64,000 bases of DNA from [Clostridium] fimetarium (lineage in GTDB: Bacteria; Bacillota; Clostridia; Lachnospirales; Lachnospiraceae), in NCBI RefSeq assembly GCF_900111235.1, contig NZ_FOJI01000005.1, positions 215,396 through 279,395 of the forward strand, written 5' to 3'. This document shows, piece by piece, positions 34,726 to 43,281 of the stretch (its first letter is position 1; every line of letters starts with the position of its first letter). Position numbers and translations under genes: made by a program. The notes below the pieces were generated by a model. That model was not told the origin of the DNA, did not search any database, and saw only the letters and a list, made by a program, of their open reading frames with translations.

Positions 34726-35715
34726 ATGGGAAAAATTAATAAATCGATAACGGAGTTAGTGGGAAATACACCATTGTTGGAGTTGGTGAATTTTGAAAGA
34801 CAGAATGGTTTGGAGGCTGAAATTGTAGTGAAACTTGAGTATTTTAATCCGAATCAGAGTGTAAAGGACAGAATTGCATTGGCAATGGTTGAGGATGCGG
34901 AAAAGAAAGGGTTACTGAAACCTGGATATACCATTGTTGAGACTACGAGTGGAAATACGGGGATTGGTTTGGCAGCAATTGCAGCTGCAAAAGGTTATAA
35001 GTTCAGAGTATATATTCAGGATAATGTAAGTATAGAAAGATTTAAGGTTATTAAGGCATTTGGTGGGGAGACGATTAAACTTTCAGCAGAACCTGCAGTT
35101 GCCAAAGTACTTGCAGAAACTGGAGGAGATTTTGTTGCTGCTATAAAAGCTTTGGAAAAAGAAGTATTGTCAAAAGAAAAGGATATATTTTTTGTGAATC
35201 AGGTTGCAAATCCTGCAAATCCTACGGTACATAAGGCTACGACTGGACCAGAAATATGGGAAGATACAAATGGAAAAATAGATATTTTAGTAGCAACAGT
35301 AGGTACGGGTGGTACGATATCAGGCGCAGGCGCTTATCTTAAATCCAAGAACCCTAATTTGAAGATTGTAGCTATTCAACCAGGTCCTGGTTCACTTCCT
35401 AGTGAAGCCAATCCGACACCGCCTGATATCACTGGAGTACATTCGTTTTCAGGGATACCAGAAGAAAGAATCCCTTCTACTATGGATTTGAGTATCTACG
35501 ACGAATTTTATGAAGTAGAAACCCCACAAGCGTATGAAGCCGCAAGAGAAGTGGCGAAGTCAGATGGAATCTTAATTGGTACTTCATCAGGAGCAGCAAT
35601 ATATGTAGCCAAAGATTTAGCAAAAAAGCCACAAAATAAAGGAAAACGAATTGTCGCTATCTTAGCAGATACAGGCCTTCGTTATTTATCAACAGGTTTA
35701 TTTGAAGAAGTATAA
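34726..35715 (+). CDS. Divergent cysteine-synthase-like PLP enzyme (paralogue 3)
   Basis: A 329-residue fold-type II PLP enzyme of the CysK/CysM family with departures at key loops. The PLP-Lys segment is [13 protein letters not shown] (Gln replaces the usual Gly), the MPETMS loop is IQDNVS, and about 20 additional residues (SAEPAVAKVLAETGGDF region, about 125-150) follow. The GIGAGF loop of CysK is replaced by [27 protein letters not shown] and GTGGTISGAG are retained. These changes affect substrate recognition, so a different acceptor or sulfur nucleophile is likely. It follows K3 and precedes a NifX-like gene, and probably acts on the product of the D3-K3 enzyme. Confidence 0.85.
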   Translation: MGKINKSITELVGNTPLLELVNFERQNGLEAEIVVKLEYFNPNQSVKDRIALAMVEDAEKKGLLKPGYTIVETTSGNTGIGLAAIAAAKGYKFRVYIQDNVSIERFKVIKAFGGETIKLSAEPAVAKVLAETGGDFVAAIKALEKEVLSKEKDIFFVNQVANPANPTVHKATTGPEIWEDTNGKIDILVATVGTGGTISGAGAYLKSKNPNLKIVAIQPGPGSLPSEANPTPPDITGVHSFSGIPEERIPSTMDLSIYDEFYEVETPQAYEAAREVAKSDGILIGTSSGAAIYVAKDLAKKPQNKGKRIVAILADTGLRYLSTGLFEEV

Positions 35716-35752
35716 TAGTTAAATGTCGTTCTAAGACAGAAATGAGGTTGTT

Positions 35753-36220
35753 ATGTCATATAAGATAGCCGTCGCTTCTACAGATGGTATTTATTTAGAT
35801 GCCCATTTTGGAGGTGCATCATCATTTCTAATCTATGAAGTAAATGCCGACGGTAGTTATGAAAATAAAGAAAAGCGAATCGTTCTAGGTGCAAATGAGG
35901 AAATAAGTAGTAGTTTAAATTGTTCAAGCAATTCAGACTGTGCCAAAAAATCAAGTTGCACAAGTTCCGACGAAAATAAAAATGGAAGCACTGGTGGATG
36001 TGGTGGTCATTCTGATTCAAAGATTGAAGCAAACGTAGCATTGATAGCAGATTGCCGTTGCCTACTTTGTAATAAGGTTGGAGCTGGGGCAGAAAGACAG
36101 TTGGAGCGAAAAGCAATCACAGCATTTCAAGTTAGCTATAAAATTGATGATGCACTTGCAAAAATTATTAATTATTATACGAAGATTGATAATCACATTT
36201 CCCTCCGAAACGCCAGATAA
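35753..36220 (+). CDS. NifX/NafY-like carrier with Cys/Ser-rich insertion (protein 2)
   Basis: A 155-residue member of the dinitrogenase Fe-Mo cofactor family. It starts like protein 1 (YKIAVASTDGIYLDAHFGGA, only cited) with the conserved His of AHFGG, but residues about 45-90 carry an insertion rich in Ser, Asn and Cys (five Cys plus a GGCGGHSDS tail), absent from the 120-residue paralogue. The insertion could bind a metal or cluster, or be a flexible tether. It ends the NifH operon. A dedicated carrier for the D3-K3 pair is a reasonable inference. Confidence 0.82.
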   Translation: MSYKIAVASTDGIYLDAHFGGASSFLIYEVNADGSYENKEKRIVLGANEEISSSLNCSSNSDCAKKSSCTSSDENKNGSTGGCGGHSDSKIEANVALIADCRCLLCNKVGAGAERQLERKAITAFQVSYKIDDALAKIINYYTKIDNHISLRNAR

Positions 36221-36234
36221 TAATAAAGGAATAG

Positions 36235-36276
36235 AAAAAGGAACTTATTTATTACATATAAGTTCCTTTTTATATT
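36235..36276. terminator. Bidirectional intrinsic terminator
   Basis: AAAAAGGAACTTAT (36235-36248) pairs with ATAAGTTCCTTTTT (36258-36271). It ends the NifH operon and the convergent MFS gene. Confidence 0.85.
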
Positions 36277-36278
36277 CT

Positions 36279-37691
36279 TTATATTGAAGTAGTTACAACA
36301 GATGTTTTTTTATTTAAATAGGATAAAGCGATAGATAAAAGTAGTCCAACGAAAACAAATCCCGAAAGAACGAAGGTCGCTGTGCCAAATCCAGTAGCTA
36401 CAGCTTTCACTGGGACTTGGTTACTTAAGGCTTTTAGCTGTGAGGCTGACATAATACCTATAAATAATGATGAACCAATTGCAGATGCAAGTTGTTGAAG
36501 AGTATTTAGAATAGCTACCCCATGTGGATAAGATTCTTTTGGTAATGTATTAAGCGCAGTTATTTGAGAAGGTGACATTGTGAGTGAAATCCCAATATCA
36601 ATTGCAACAAATAACACAATGATTTTAATAATAGATGTATCCGTATTGGCATAAGATAAAATAAGTAATGGTACAAGTATTATAGCAAATCCAACAGGTA
36701 CTAAAACGTTTGTCCCAAATTTATCATATAGTTTGCCAGCGATAGGGGTTACAACTGCAGATGCAAGCGATGCCGGGAGTAATACCATTGCAGTTATAAA
36801 TGTGGTTACTTCAAGCGCACCTTGAAGAAACATGGGCAACATGACAGCCAGAGTAAATATTGTCATCATTGAAATCATAACAAGTACGGTTCCTATTGAA
36901 AAGACTGGATACCTAAATGTACGTATGTCTAACATTGGTTCTTTTAATGAAAGTTGACGTTTGCAAAATGAAATTAAAGATAGTATTCCAATTATGAAAA
37001 CCAAACCGGTTATCTTAATGTTTTGACCTTCACTAATACTACTTAAAGCATATATAAAGCCTCCAAATCCTATGGTTGATAATATAATTGAAATAAAATC
37101 AATCTTAGGTTTTGTAACAGTTGATGTACTAACTATATAAATCGAACCGAGAATCATAGCTAAAATTATAATTGGAATTAATATAAAAAATAGTGTATGC
37201 CAATTAGAAAACTCTAATACAACTCCGGCAACTGTTGGACCAAGCGCAGGACCTAGGATAAGTGCGGCGCCACATAATCCCATTGTTGCACCACGTTTTT
37301 GAGGGGGTGTTACCACCAAGACAGTATTCATCATAATCGGAATTAGCATTCCTGTTCCGGCTGCTTGTAAACCTCTTGATAGTAAAAGCATTATAAATGA
37401 TCCTGAAAAAGCTGCACATATTGTACCTAGTAAAAATATGGACATTGCTGATAAATATAACTGCTTTGTTTCGAATGTTTGAATTAAAAAGGCGGTAACT
37501 GGTACTAGAATTGCAACAATAATCATATATGCAGTGATAATCCACTGTATGGTTCCTGCTGTAACATTCATTTCCACCATTAGAGATGATAATGCAACAT
37601 TTAATATTGTTTCGTTAAATACGGATATAAATCCACTAAATACCAATACTGCTATTATTGCATTTATATTGGTTGATCTTTTTGTTTCCAT
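36279..37691 (-). CDS. MFS drug/metabolite exporter (DHA2, EmrB-like)
   Basis: A 470-residue major-facilitator protein with about fourteen hydrophobic spans, fitting the DHA2 class. Motifs: FNETILNVALSSLM (about 24-37, the DHA2 motif D1), the WIITAYMI segment, and LLLSRGLQAAGTGMLIPIM followed by LGPALGPTVAGVV (motif C, antiporter). It exports toxic compounds using proton motive force. A TetR gene lies 140 bases upstream in the same direction, and a TAGACCGGTCTA palindrome lies just ahead of this gene. Confidence 0.88.
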   Translation of the reverse strand: METKRSTNINAIIAVLVFSGFISVFNETILNVALSSLMVEMNVTAGTIQWIITAYMIIVAILVPVTAFLIQTFETKQLYLSAMSIFLLGTICAAFSGSFIMLLLSRGLQAAGTGMLIPIMMNTVLVVTPPQKRGATMGLCGAALILGPALGPTVAGVVLEFSNWHTLFFILIPIIILAMILGSIYIVSTSTVTKPKIDFISIILSTIGFGGFIYALSSISEGQNIKITGLVFIIGILSLISFCKRQLSLKEPMLDIRTFRYPVFSIGTVLVMISMMTIFTLAVMLPMFLQGALEVTTFITAMVLLPASLASAVVTPIAGKLYDKFGTNVLVPVGFAIILVPLLILSYANTDTSIIKIIVLFVAIDIGISLTMSPSQITALNTLPKESYPHGVAILNTLQQLASAIGSSLFIGIMSASQLKALSNQVPVKAVATGFGTATFVLSGFVFVGLLLSIALSYLNKKTSVVTTSI

Positions 37692-37711
37692 TCAATCTTT
37701 CCTCCTATTGT

Positions 37712-37723
37712 TAGACCGGTCTA
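37712..37723. promoter_or_regulatory. TetR operator before the MFS gene
   Basis: Perfect 12-bp palindrome TAGACCGGTCTA. A related GACTGGTC core lies upstream of the TetR gene at 38431, which suggests one repressor acts at both. Confidence 0.7.
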
Positions 37724-37831
37724 TATAATAGCCCATAAAATTAAGACTGTCTCAAATGAAGGAATATGAAAAATTATTCATATTCTCAAATTCAATAAGG
37801 CAGCAATTTTATTTGATATATCTATATTTTA

Positions 37832-38401
37832 TTATATAGTTAATAATCTAGGTATCTGTTCAGCAATTAATCTAAGAGGATTACCATTTTTCTTTACCAA
37901 TGAATAAGTAATTCCGCCTTCTATCATTTCGGAAATTACACATCCTAATTTATATGCATTATCTTTATCTATTCCAGATTTGATAAGTTTTTCAGCATAA
38001 ATATTTTCTAATGAAGTGTAAATTTCTAAACAAGCATTTCTTAAAACATCACTTGTTAAATATGTTTCTAAGGCGATTAAGCTTATCGTCATATCTTTGG
38101 TTTTTTGGTCGCTATCAATTGCTGTCGCGATTATTTCTATAATAGATACAATAGCTTCAACTGGATTTTCAATATTTTGTAGGGAAACTAAAACTTTAGA
38201 TTTAATTTTTTCGCCCTCAGAATATATGGCTGCTAAAGCAAGTTGTTCCTTCCCTTTAGGAAAATGGTAATATAGTGATCCCTTAGGAGCACCACTTTCT
38301 GCTAAAATCTCGTTTAATCCCGTTGCGTAATAACCCTTTGTTTCAAAAAGTTTGGCAGCAGTTTCTATCAAGTTTTCTTTTGTATTTATCTTATTATTCA
38401 T
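37832..38401 (-). CDS. TetR-family repressor
   Basis: A 189-residue regulator. The N-terminal helix-turn-helix is seen in NLIETAAKLFETKGYYATGLNEILAESGAPKGSLYYHFPKGKEQL (about 9-53, cited only by its ends), the TetR signature with the GSLYYHF recognition helix. The C-terminal part is the YcdC/LfrR-like dimer domain. It probably represses itself and the MFS exporter through the TAGACCGGTCTA-type sites. Confidence 0.88.
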   Translation of the reverse strand: MNNKINTKENLIETAAKLFETKGYYATGLNEILAESGAPKGSLYYHFPKGKEQLALAAIYSEGEKIKSKVLVSLQNIENPVEAIVSIIEIIATAIDSDQKTKDMTISLIALETYLTSDVLRNACLEIYTSLENIYAEKLIKSGIDKDNAYKLGCVISEMIEGGITYSLVKKNGNPLRLIAEQIPRLLTI

Positions 38402-38426
38402 AGCGATATACCTTCTTAATAAATTA

Positions 38427-38443
38427 TAGTGACTGGTCTATTA
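38427..38443. promoter_or_regulatory. Probable TetR operator before its own gene
   Basis: TAGTGACTGGTCTATTA is an imperfect palindrome sharing the GAC-x-GGTC core with the site at 37712. It lies 26 bases upstream of the repressor start. Confidence 0.55.
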
Positions 38444-38744
38444 GTGATAATACTTATTTTTTGTATAAATGTCAATATATAATTTACAACTACTACTAAA
38501 TGCTAAAATTATCAATATGAATTATTATTATATTTTATCAAACTAATCCACCGATTATAACAATTCGAACATCTTTGTTATAGGAAACTCAAAATATATA
38601 TAGAATATTGCACAAAAAAAATATGCGTTAAATTTTGAAAATGTAACAAAGTTAATAAAAAAGAGCGATAGCCCTTACAATAAGCGCAATACTTTGTTAT
38701 GCTATAGGTAAGCAAGAATGGATTATTATGCTGGGAGGTTTATT
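38444..38744. other. Intergenic stretch between divergent genes
   Basis: About 300 AT-rich bases. A likely plus-strand promoter is TTACAA with TATGCT near 38675-38703. Otherwise no repeat or gene is visible. Confidence 0.4.
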
Positions 38745-39176
38745 ATGCATGAAATAAATGAAGTAAAAAGTAAAGATTTCGATAGTTTAATGGATAAAAA
38801 TGTGACACATAGAAAGTATGGTAATGGCAATATCGTTGAGGTCAATGATAAAATCATTAAAGTCAAGTTCGATAAAATTGAAGGTGTCAAAAAATTTATA
38901 TACCCCGATTCATTTAATGGCTATATGACATTTGAAAATAAAGAGTTACAAGTTGAAACAATGAGATTGCTTGAAACAGAAGAAGCTAAAAAAAGAGTTG
39001 AAGAAGAGCTTAAGAGACAAGAGTATGAAAAAAAAGAAGAAGAAAAAAGAAATGAAAGTAATGATAAATTAAAAAAACAAAAAAAAGCGACAAAGGCAAA
39101 AGCAGATAGAGATCAAGAGAAGGCTTTGAAATTACTGAAGGAAGAATTAGGCGAAGAGCAGGCCGTTCAAGTATAA
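38745..39176 (+). CDS. Tudor-like domain protein with charged coiled coil, function unknown
   Basis: A 143-residue protein I do not assign. Residues about 10-60 (VTHRKYGNGNIVEVNDKIIKVKF) resemble the small SH3/tudor-like fold found at the C-terminus of UvrD/PcrA helicases (H-x-x-F/Y-G-x-G-x-V). Residues about 75-143 are almost wholly Glu, Lys, Arg and Ala, typical of a coiled coil. ATG 38745 follows GGGAGG by 6 bases and is preferred over the frame's earlier ATG at 38718. A perfect terminator follows. Confidence 0.7.
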   Translation: MHEINEVKSKDFDSLMDKNVTHRKYGNGNIVEVNDKIIKVKFDKIEGVKKFIYPDSFNGYMTFENKELQVETMRLLETEEAKKRVEEELKRQEYEKKEEEKRNESNDKLKKQKKATKAKADRDQEKALKLLKEELGEEQAVQV

Positions 39177-39202
39177 GCTTTATGCGTTATATGACGCAGT
39201 AA

Positions 39203-39256
39203 CTTAAAACAAAGAAAGAATATGGAAAAGATTCCATATTCTTTCTTTGTTTTAAG
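39203..39256. terminator. Long perfect hairpin terminator
   Basis: 25-base arms (39203-39227 and 39232-39256) are complementary with A-rich and T-rich ends. It separates two convergent genes and can act on both strands. Confidence 0.85.
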
Positions 39257-39267
39257 TCATAGTGTGT

Positions 39268-40455
39268 TTAATCACTTGGATTTGATGAATGTATAGCTAT
39301 TTCCAAATTCGTCAATGCCTGCACTAGTACACTTCGTGGACATGCAATATTGATTCGTTCAAATAACGCTGTTTCCTTACCAAATATAATTCCGCCGTCT
39401 AACCAAAGCTTTGCTTTGTCAATAACGATCTTTTCGAGTTCCTTATAAGATACTCCCAACGAGCTACAGTCAAGCCAGATAAGATAAGTGCCTTCTGGCT
39501 CAACAAGTTTTATTTCAGGTAGTTTTTCTTTGATAAAAGTTCGGGCGTAATCTAGATTTCCCTTTAAATAAGTTTTGAGCTCTTTTAGCCATTCATAACC
39601 ATTTGAATATGCGGACTGACACGCAACTAGACCTAAAGTGGTTAGTTGACTGTATCCGCTGGCATCAAGCTCATGAATAAATCCATTTCTTATGGTCTTG
39701 TTTGGGATAAAGATGTTTGAAGTCTGCATTCCAGCCATATTAAAAGTCTTGCTTGGAGACGTGCATACGATTGAATTATTTGCAAATGCCTCACTTATGG
39801 AAGCAAAAACCGTATGCGTGTGGCCTGGATACGTAAAGTCACAATGAATTTCATCAGACAACACAATTACTTTATGTTTTAGGCAGATTTCACCCAGCCG
39901 TGTAAGCTCCTCTTTTGTAAATACGCGTCCGGTAGGATTTTGTGGGTTGCAAAGCAAAAATAATTTCACATTCTCATTTATGATTTTTGCTTCAAAGTCA
40001 TCAAAATCAATGCTATATTTTCCGTCTTCATAAACCAGCTGACTGTTAATCAGTTTACGATTATTGTCATTGATACATTCAGAGAATGGATAATATACAG
40101 GTTGCTGAATTAGAACGCTGTCCCCTTCTTTTGTGAACGCTTTAATTGCCAAAGCAATGGCATACACCACACCAGGTGTTTTAATAAGCCATTCTTTTTT
40201 GATTTCAAAATTAAAATGATTTAAAAACCAATCATGTAGCGGTGTAAAGTAGCTTTCTTTCGTATCGCTATAACCAAAAATACCGTGCGCTACAGCATTT
40301 TGAATATCAGAAATAATTACTTCTGGCAGACGAAAATCCATGTCTGCAATCCAAAGAGGAATTAAGTCATCTCGGTGTTTACGCTCCATTCCAAAATCAT
40401 ATTTTAGGCTATTTGTATTTCTGCGGTCTATAATTTCATCAAAATTAGTCCCCAT
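39268..40455 (-). CDS. patB: PatB/MalY-type cystathionine beta-lyase (C-S lyase) 2
   Basis: A 395-residue PLP fold-type I enzyme, paralogue of the protein at 12645-13811. FDEIIDRRNTNSLKYD, IPLWIADMDFRLPE, CNPQNPTGR, LSDEIHCDF and TSPSKTFNMAG (Schiff-base Lys) are intact. It cleaves C-S bonds in cystathionine or cysteine conjugates. It lies 29 bases behind the cystathionine gamma-synthase/lyase gene in one operon: together they make the transsulfuration or reverse-transsulfuration pair. Confidence 0.88.
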   Translation of the reverse strand: MGTNFDEIIDRRNTNSLKYDFGMERKHRDDLIPLWIADMDFRLPEVIISDIQNAVAHGIFGYSDTKESYFTPLHDWFLNHFNFEIKKEWLIKTPGVVYAIALAIKAFTKEGDSVLIQQPVYYPFSECINDNNRKLINSQLVYEDGKYSIDFDDFEAKIINENVKLFLLCNPQNPTGRVFTKEELTRLGEICLKHKVIVLSDEIHCDFTYPGHTHTVFASISEAFANNSIVCTSPSKTFNMAGMQTSNIFIPNKTIRNGFIHELDASGYSQLTTLGLVACQSAYSNGYEWLKELKTYLKGNLDYARTFIKEKLPEIKLVEPEGTYLIWLDCSSLGVSYKELEKIVIDKAKLWLDGGIIFGKETALFERINIACPRSVLVQALTNLEIAIHSSNPSD

Positions 40456-40484
40456 ATAGTCAGTCTCCTTTATTAGATAATAAG

Positions 40485-41636
40485 TTAAAATGCTTGAGAT
40501 AAATCATAAATTAGATCATCAATGTCTTCAATTCCAACAGACAGTCGTAGAATTGTAGGAGTGATGCCAGTTTCTTCACGCTTTTCTTGTGATAGATCAG
40601 CATGTGTCTGCGTCATAGGATAAGTGATTAATGTTTCAACGCCGCCAAGACTTTCCGCAAAATGAATCAACTGAACGGAACTAAGTATTTTTAATGCAAG
40701 ATCCGAAGTTTCCACTTCAAATGTTAACATGCTACCAAAGCCTCTTGATTGTTTTTTACTGATTTCATAGCCAGGATGATCGGGAAGCCCTGGATAATAT
40801 ACATTTTTCACCTTTTCATTTGTTTGTAACCAAGCTACAATTTTAATCGCATTTTTTTGCTGCCGTTCCATACGAATTGATAGGGTCTTGATTCCTCTTA
40901 GAATTAGCCAGCTATCAAATGGAGCTAGCCCAGAACCTATCGTTTTTATGATAAATCTAAGCTTTTCTGATAATTCTGCGCTATTTACAACTAAAAATCC
41001 AGCGAGTGTATCATTATGACCGCCAAGAAACTTTGTTCCGCTGTGAATAACGATATCAGCACCAAGAACAAGCGGATTCTGGAAATACGGTGATAAAAAA
41101 GTATTGTCTACAATAAATAACAAATTGTGCTTTTTTGCTATTGCAGCAACTTTGACTATATCAGTCACATTCATCATTGGATTGGTTGGGGTTTCCACAT
41201 AAATTGCTTTCGTAGAAGGTGTAATATAAGATTCGATATCATCGTTACCTGTATCGATATAATCAAATGTAATTTGATTCTTATGATTGATGTTGTCAAA
41301 TAAACGAATAGAACCGCCATACAAATCATTTCCAGAAATGATGTGGTCACCAGGACTAAATATTTCCATAAGTGCAGAGATTGCAGCCATGCCACTAGAA
41401 AATGCAAGCGCATCATATCCGCTTTCCAGTGAACAGACAATATCCTCTAGGTGTTCTCTGGTTGGGTTTTGTAAACGGCTGTAGTCGTAACCAGTACTGT
41501 TTCCAACCCCAGGATGAGCAAAGGTAGCTGATTGATAAATAGGAAAACTAATGGCCCCTGACTTATCACAAGAGGTCCCTTCCTTATCACTATATAAACA
41601 TTTTGTTGCAAGTTTATAATTCATTTTTAATTTCAT
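40485..41636 (-). CDS. Cystathionine gamma-synthase/gamma-lyase family enzyme
   Basis: A 383-residue Cys/Met-metabolism PLP enzyme. YDYSRLQNPTREHLE, the AFSSGMAAISALM region, ETPTNPMM, IVDNTFLSPYFQNP and HSGTKFLGGHND with the PLP Lys (about 203) are conserved. MetB and MetC/CGL cannot be separated by eye. There is no Shine-Dalgarno site before its ATG; instead a 16-codon upstream frame with a strong site ends in an ATGA overlap with this start. Expression therefore seems coupled to that leader frame. It is the first structural gene of an operon with patB 2. Confidence 0.87.
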   Translation of the reverse strand: MKLKMNYKLATKCLYSDKEGTSCDKSGAISFPIYQSATFAHPGVGNSTGYDYSRLQNPTREHLEDIVCSLESGYDALAFSSGMAAISALMEIFSPGDHIISGNDLYGGSIRLFDNINHKNQITFDYIDTGNDDIESYITPSTKAIYVETPTNPMMNVTDIVKVAAIAKKHNLLFIVDNTFLSPYFQNPLVLGADIVIHSGTKFLGGHNDTLAGFLVVNSAELSEKLRFIIKTIGSGLAPFDSWLILRGIKTLSIRMERQQKNAIKIVAWLQTNEKVKNVYYPGLPDHPGYEISKKQSRGFGSMLTFEVETSDLALKILSSVQLIHFAESLGGVETLITYPMTQTHADLSQEKREETGITPTILRLSVGIEDIDDLIYDLSQAF

Positions 41637-41683
41637 GCATTTAATTGCGCTTTAATCGGTTTGAAAGAAGATCTGCGCAGCAT
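41633..41683 (-). CDS. Translationally coupled 16-aa leader peptide (MLRRSSFKPIKAQLNA)
   Basis: The frame begins 3 bases after GAGGAG and its TGA stop overlaps the ATG of the cystathionine enzyme gene (ATGA, 41636-41633). The downstream gene has no Shine-Dalgarno site, so reinitiation is the likely mode of translation. The peptide contains no Cys or internal Met; it has two consecutive Arg and two Ser codons. Confidence 0.6.
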   Translation of the reverse strand: MLRRSSFKPIKAQLNA

Positions 41684-41752
41684 GTCTCCTCATAATAATT
41701 TCTTCCAAACATTAGGTTTATTAGATTTAATCCTACAATATAATAACATATT

Positions 41753-41774
41753 CCATATTTACTTTGTAGGAATA
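41753..41774. promoter_or_regulatory. Candidate operator of the cystathionine enzyme operon
   Basis: TTCCATA-N8-GTAGGAA is a 22-bp relative of the shared 21-bp palindrome, about 70 bases upstream of the leader peptide on the minus strand. Confidence 0.5.
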
Positions 41775-41822
41775 CTATAAATATATATTATCAAATTCAA
41801 TTCGTCAATAAAAATTTAACAA

Positions 41823-41857
41823 TTCCTATTGACATAGTATGAAATATATGATAAAAA
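41823..41857 (+). promoter_or_regulatory. Promoter and overlapping operator of the first Rrf2 gene
   Basis: TTGACA (41829-41834) is embedded in the 7-7-7 site TTCCTAT-N7-GTATGAA (41823-41843). TAAAAA at 41852-41857 is the likely -10 box (17-base spacer). Placement over the -35 box suggests autorepression. Confidence 0.6.
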
Positions 41858-42083
41858 TAATATGTAAACCACAAGAAAGCAAATTAAGGGAATGCATGAA
41901 GAATATAGAAACGTAAATCAATGTAGGCAAAGCAATAATGCAAATCAATGAATGCAATCCACAAGTATTCAAATCTAATATATGTAAACCATTATAATAA
42001 GAAGATAAATTTACAAATATATTTTAACTAAGAATAAGATAAATAAATTTACAAATTGATTTTAATAATAAGGAGGTTAAAAA

Positions 42084-42521
42084 ATGAAAATTTCAACAAA
42101 GGGACAATATGCATTACGTATGATGCTCGATTTGGCGATTAATAATACAGGTGAGTACATTACAATTAAAAGTATTGCTGCGAGGCAGTCATTACCTGAA
42201 AAATATATGGAACAGATTATGACAAGCTTATCGAAAGCAGGATATGTAAAAAGTATACGTGGATCAAAAGGTGGGTACCAATTGGCGGATAAACTTGAAA
42301 ATTATACGGTTGGAATGATTCTTAGGACAATAGAAGGTAGTTTGTCACCAGTTTCTTTATTAGACGATATCCCCAATTCTAGTCTACAGAGTCAAAACTG
42401 TGTAACCTTTGATGTGTGGAAAGAATTGAACGATGCAATCAATAATGTAGTCGACAATATTACGTTGGAAGAGCTTGTACAGCGCCAATTAGCTAAAGCC
42501 GGAAATGACTATATGATTTAG
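42084..42521 (+). CDS. Rrf2-family regulator, CymR-like (no cluster cysteines)
   Basis: A 145-residue Rrf2 winged-helix regulator. MKISTKGQYALRMMLDLA, the recognition helix region PEKYMEQIMTSLSKAGYVKS and wing RGSKGGYQL define the family. Only one Cys (about 107) is present where IscR has three, as in CymR, the cysteine-metabolism repressor that works through CysK in Bacillus. The gene carries the shared palindrome over its own promoter. It and the next gene are adjacent paralogues. It is the leading candidate for binding the 21-bp sites in this window. Confidence 0.86.
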   Translation: MKISTKGQYALRMMLDLAINNTGEYITIKSIAARQSLPEKYMEQIMTSLSKAGYVKSIRGSKGGYQLADKLENYTVGMILRTIEGSLSPVSLLDDIPNSSLQSQNCVTFDVWKELNDAINNVVDNITLEELVQRQLAKAGNDYMI

Positions 42522-42664
42522 AATAAAAAATTGACTAATCTAATATCTGAGAGTATTATATATTTAATTCCTATTATTCAAGTGTAGATGAAGTGAATAC
42601 TAGGAATTAGAAACGAATAATATTTCTGCATGAAGATATCATACATACAGAAGGAGGATTTTAG

Positions 42665-43099
42665 ATGAAAGTGTCAACAAAAGGAAGATATGCTTTAAGA
42701 TTAATGCTGGATTTGGCTATACATGGTAAAGTCGATTTAGTAAGAATTAGGGATATCTCAGAAAGACAAGATATATCTGACAAATATTTGGAGCAGATAG
42801 TGTCAACCTTGAATAAAGCAGGATTTGTTAAGAGTATCAGAGGCCCACAAGGTGGATATCGTTTAACTAGGGAACCAGAACAATATACAGTTGGAATGAT
42901 ATTAAGACTTACCGAGGGAAGTTTAGCACCAGTAGCTTGCTTGGAAGACGATGAAAATCAGTGCGCTAGACAAGGCGATTGTGTAACCCTATTACTTTGG
43001 AAAAAACTCGATGATGCAATTAAAGGTGTCGTTGATAATGTAACACTTGCCGATCTAGTAGACTGGCAACAAGGTAAAGTAGATAATTACGTAATATAG
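42665..43099 (+). CDS. Rrf2-family regulator, IscR-like (three cysteines)
   Basis: A 144-residue paralogue of the preceding gene (MKVSTKGRYALRLMLDLA, DKYLEQIVSTLNKAGFVKS, RGPQGGYRL). It has Cys at about 93, 101 and 107 (C-x7-C-x5-C), the positions of the Fe-S ligands in IscR-type proteins, so it can plausibly sense an iron-sulfur cluster. The two paralogues may divide cysteine sensing and Fe-S sensing, fitting a locus that makes both cysteine and complex clusters. It has a GGAGG site 7-8 bases before its ATG. Confidence 0.86.
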   Translation: MKVSTKGRYALRLMLDLAIHGKVDLVRIRDISERQDISDKYLEQIVSTLNKAGFVKSIRGPQGGYRLTREPEQYTVGMILRLTEGSLAPVACLEDDENQCARQGDCVTLLLWKKLDDAIKGVVDNVTLADLVDWQQGKVDNYVI

Positions 43100-43237
43100 T
43101 CATTGGTGAAATTGATAATTGTATCATATAACACTAATGGAAAATCGGTAATTATGTATATAGACATACTGAAAAAACGATAATTATGTATATAGTCTTA
43201 TTGAAAAAAATTAATTATGTATGTAAGTAAAATCCAA

Positions 43238-43267
43238 GAAGCCGCATTTATGCCGGCTTCTTTTTTT
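43238..43267 (+). terminator. Intrinsic terminator after the Rrf2 pair
   Basis: GAAGCCG and CGGCTTC arms around a short loop, followed by TTTTTTT. Upstream (43140-43225) the phrase AATTATGTATATAG recurs three times. Confidence 0.85.
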
Positions 43268-43281
43268 CGTATTTCGAGACA

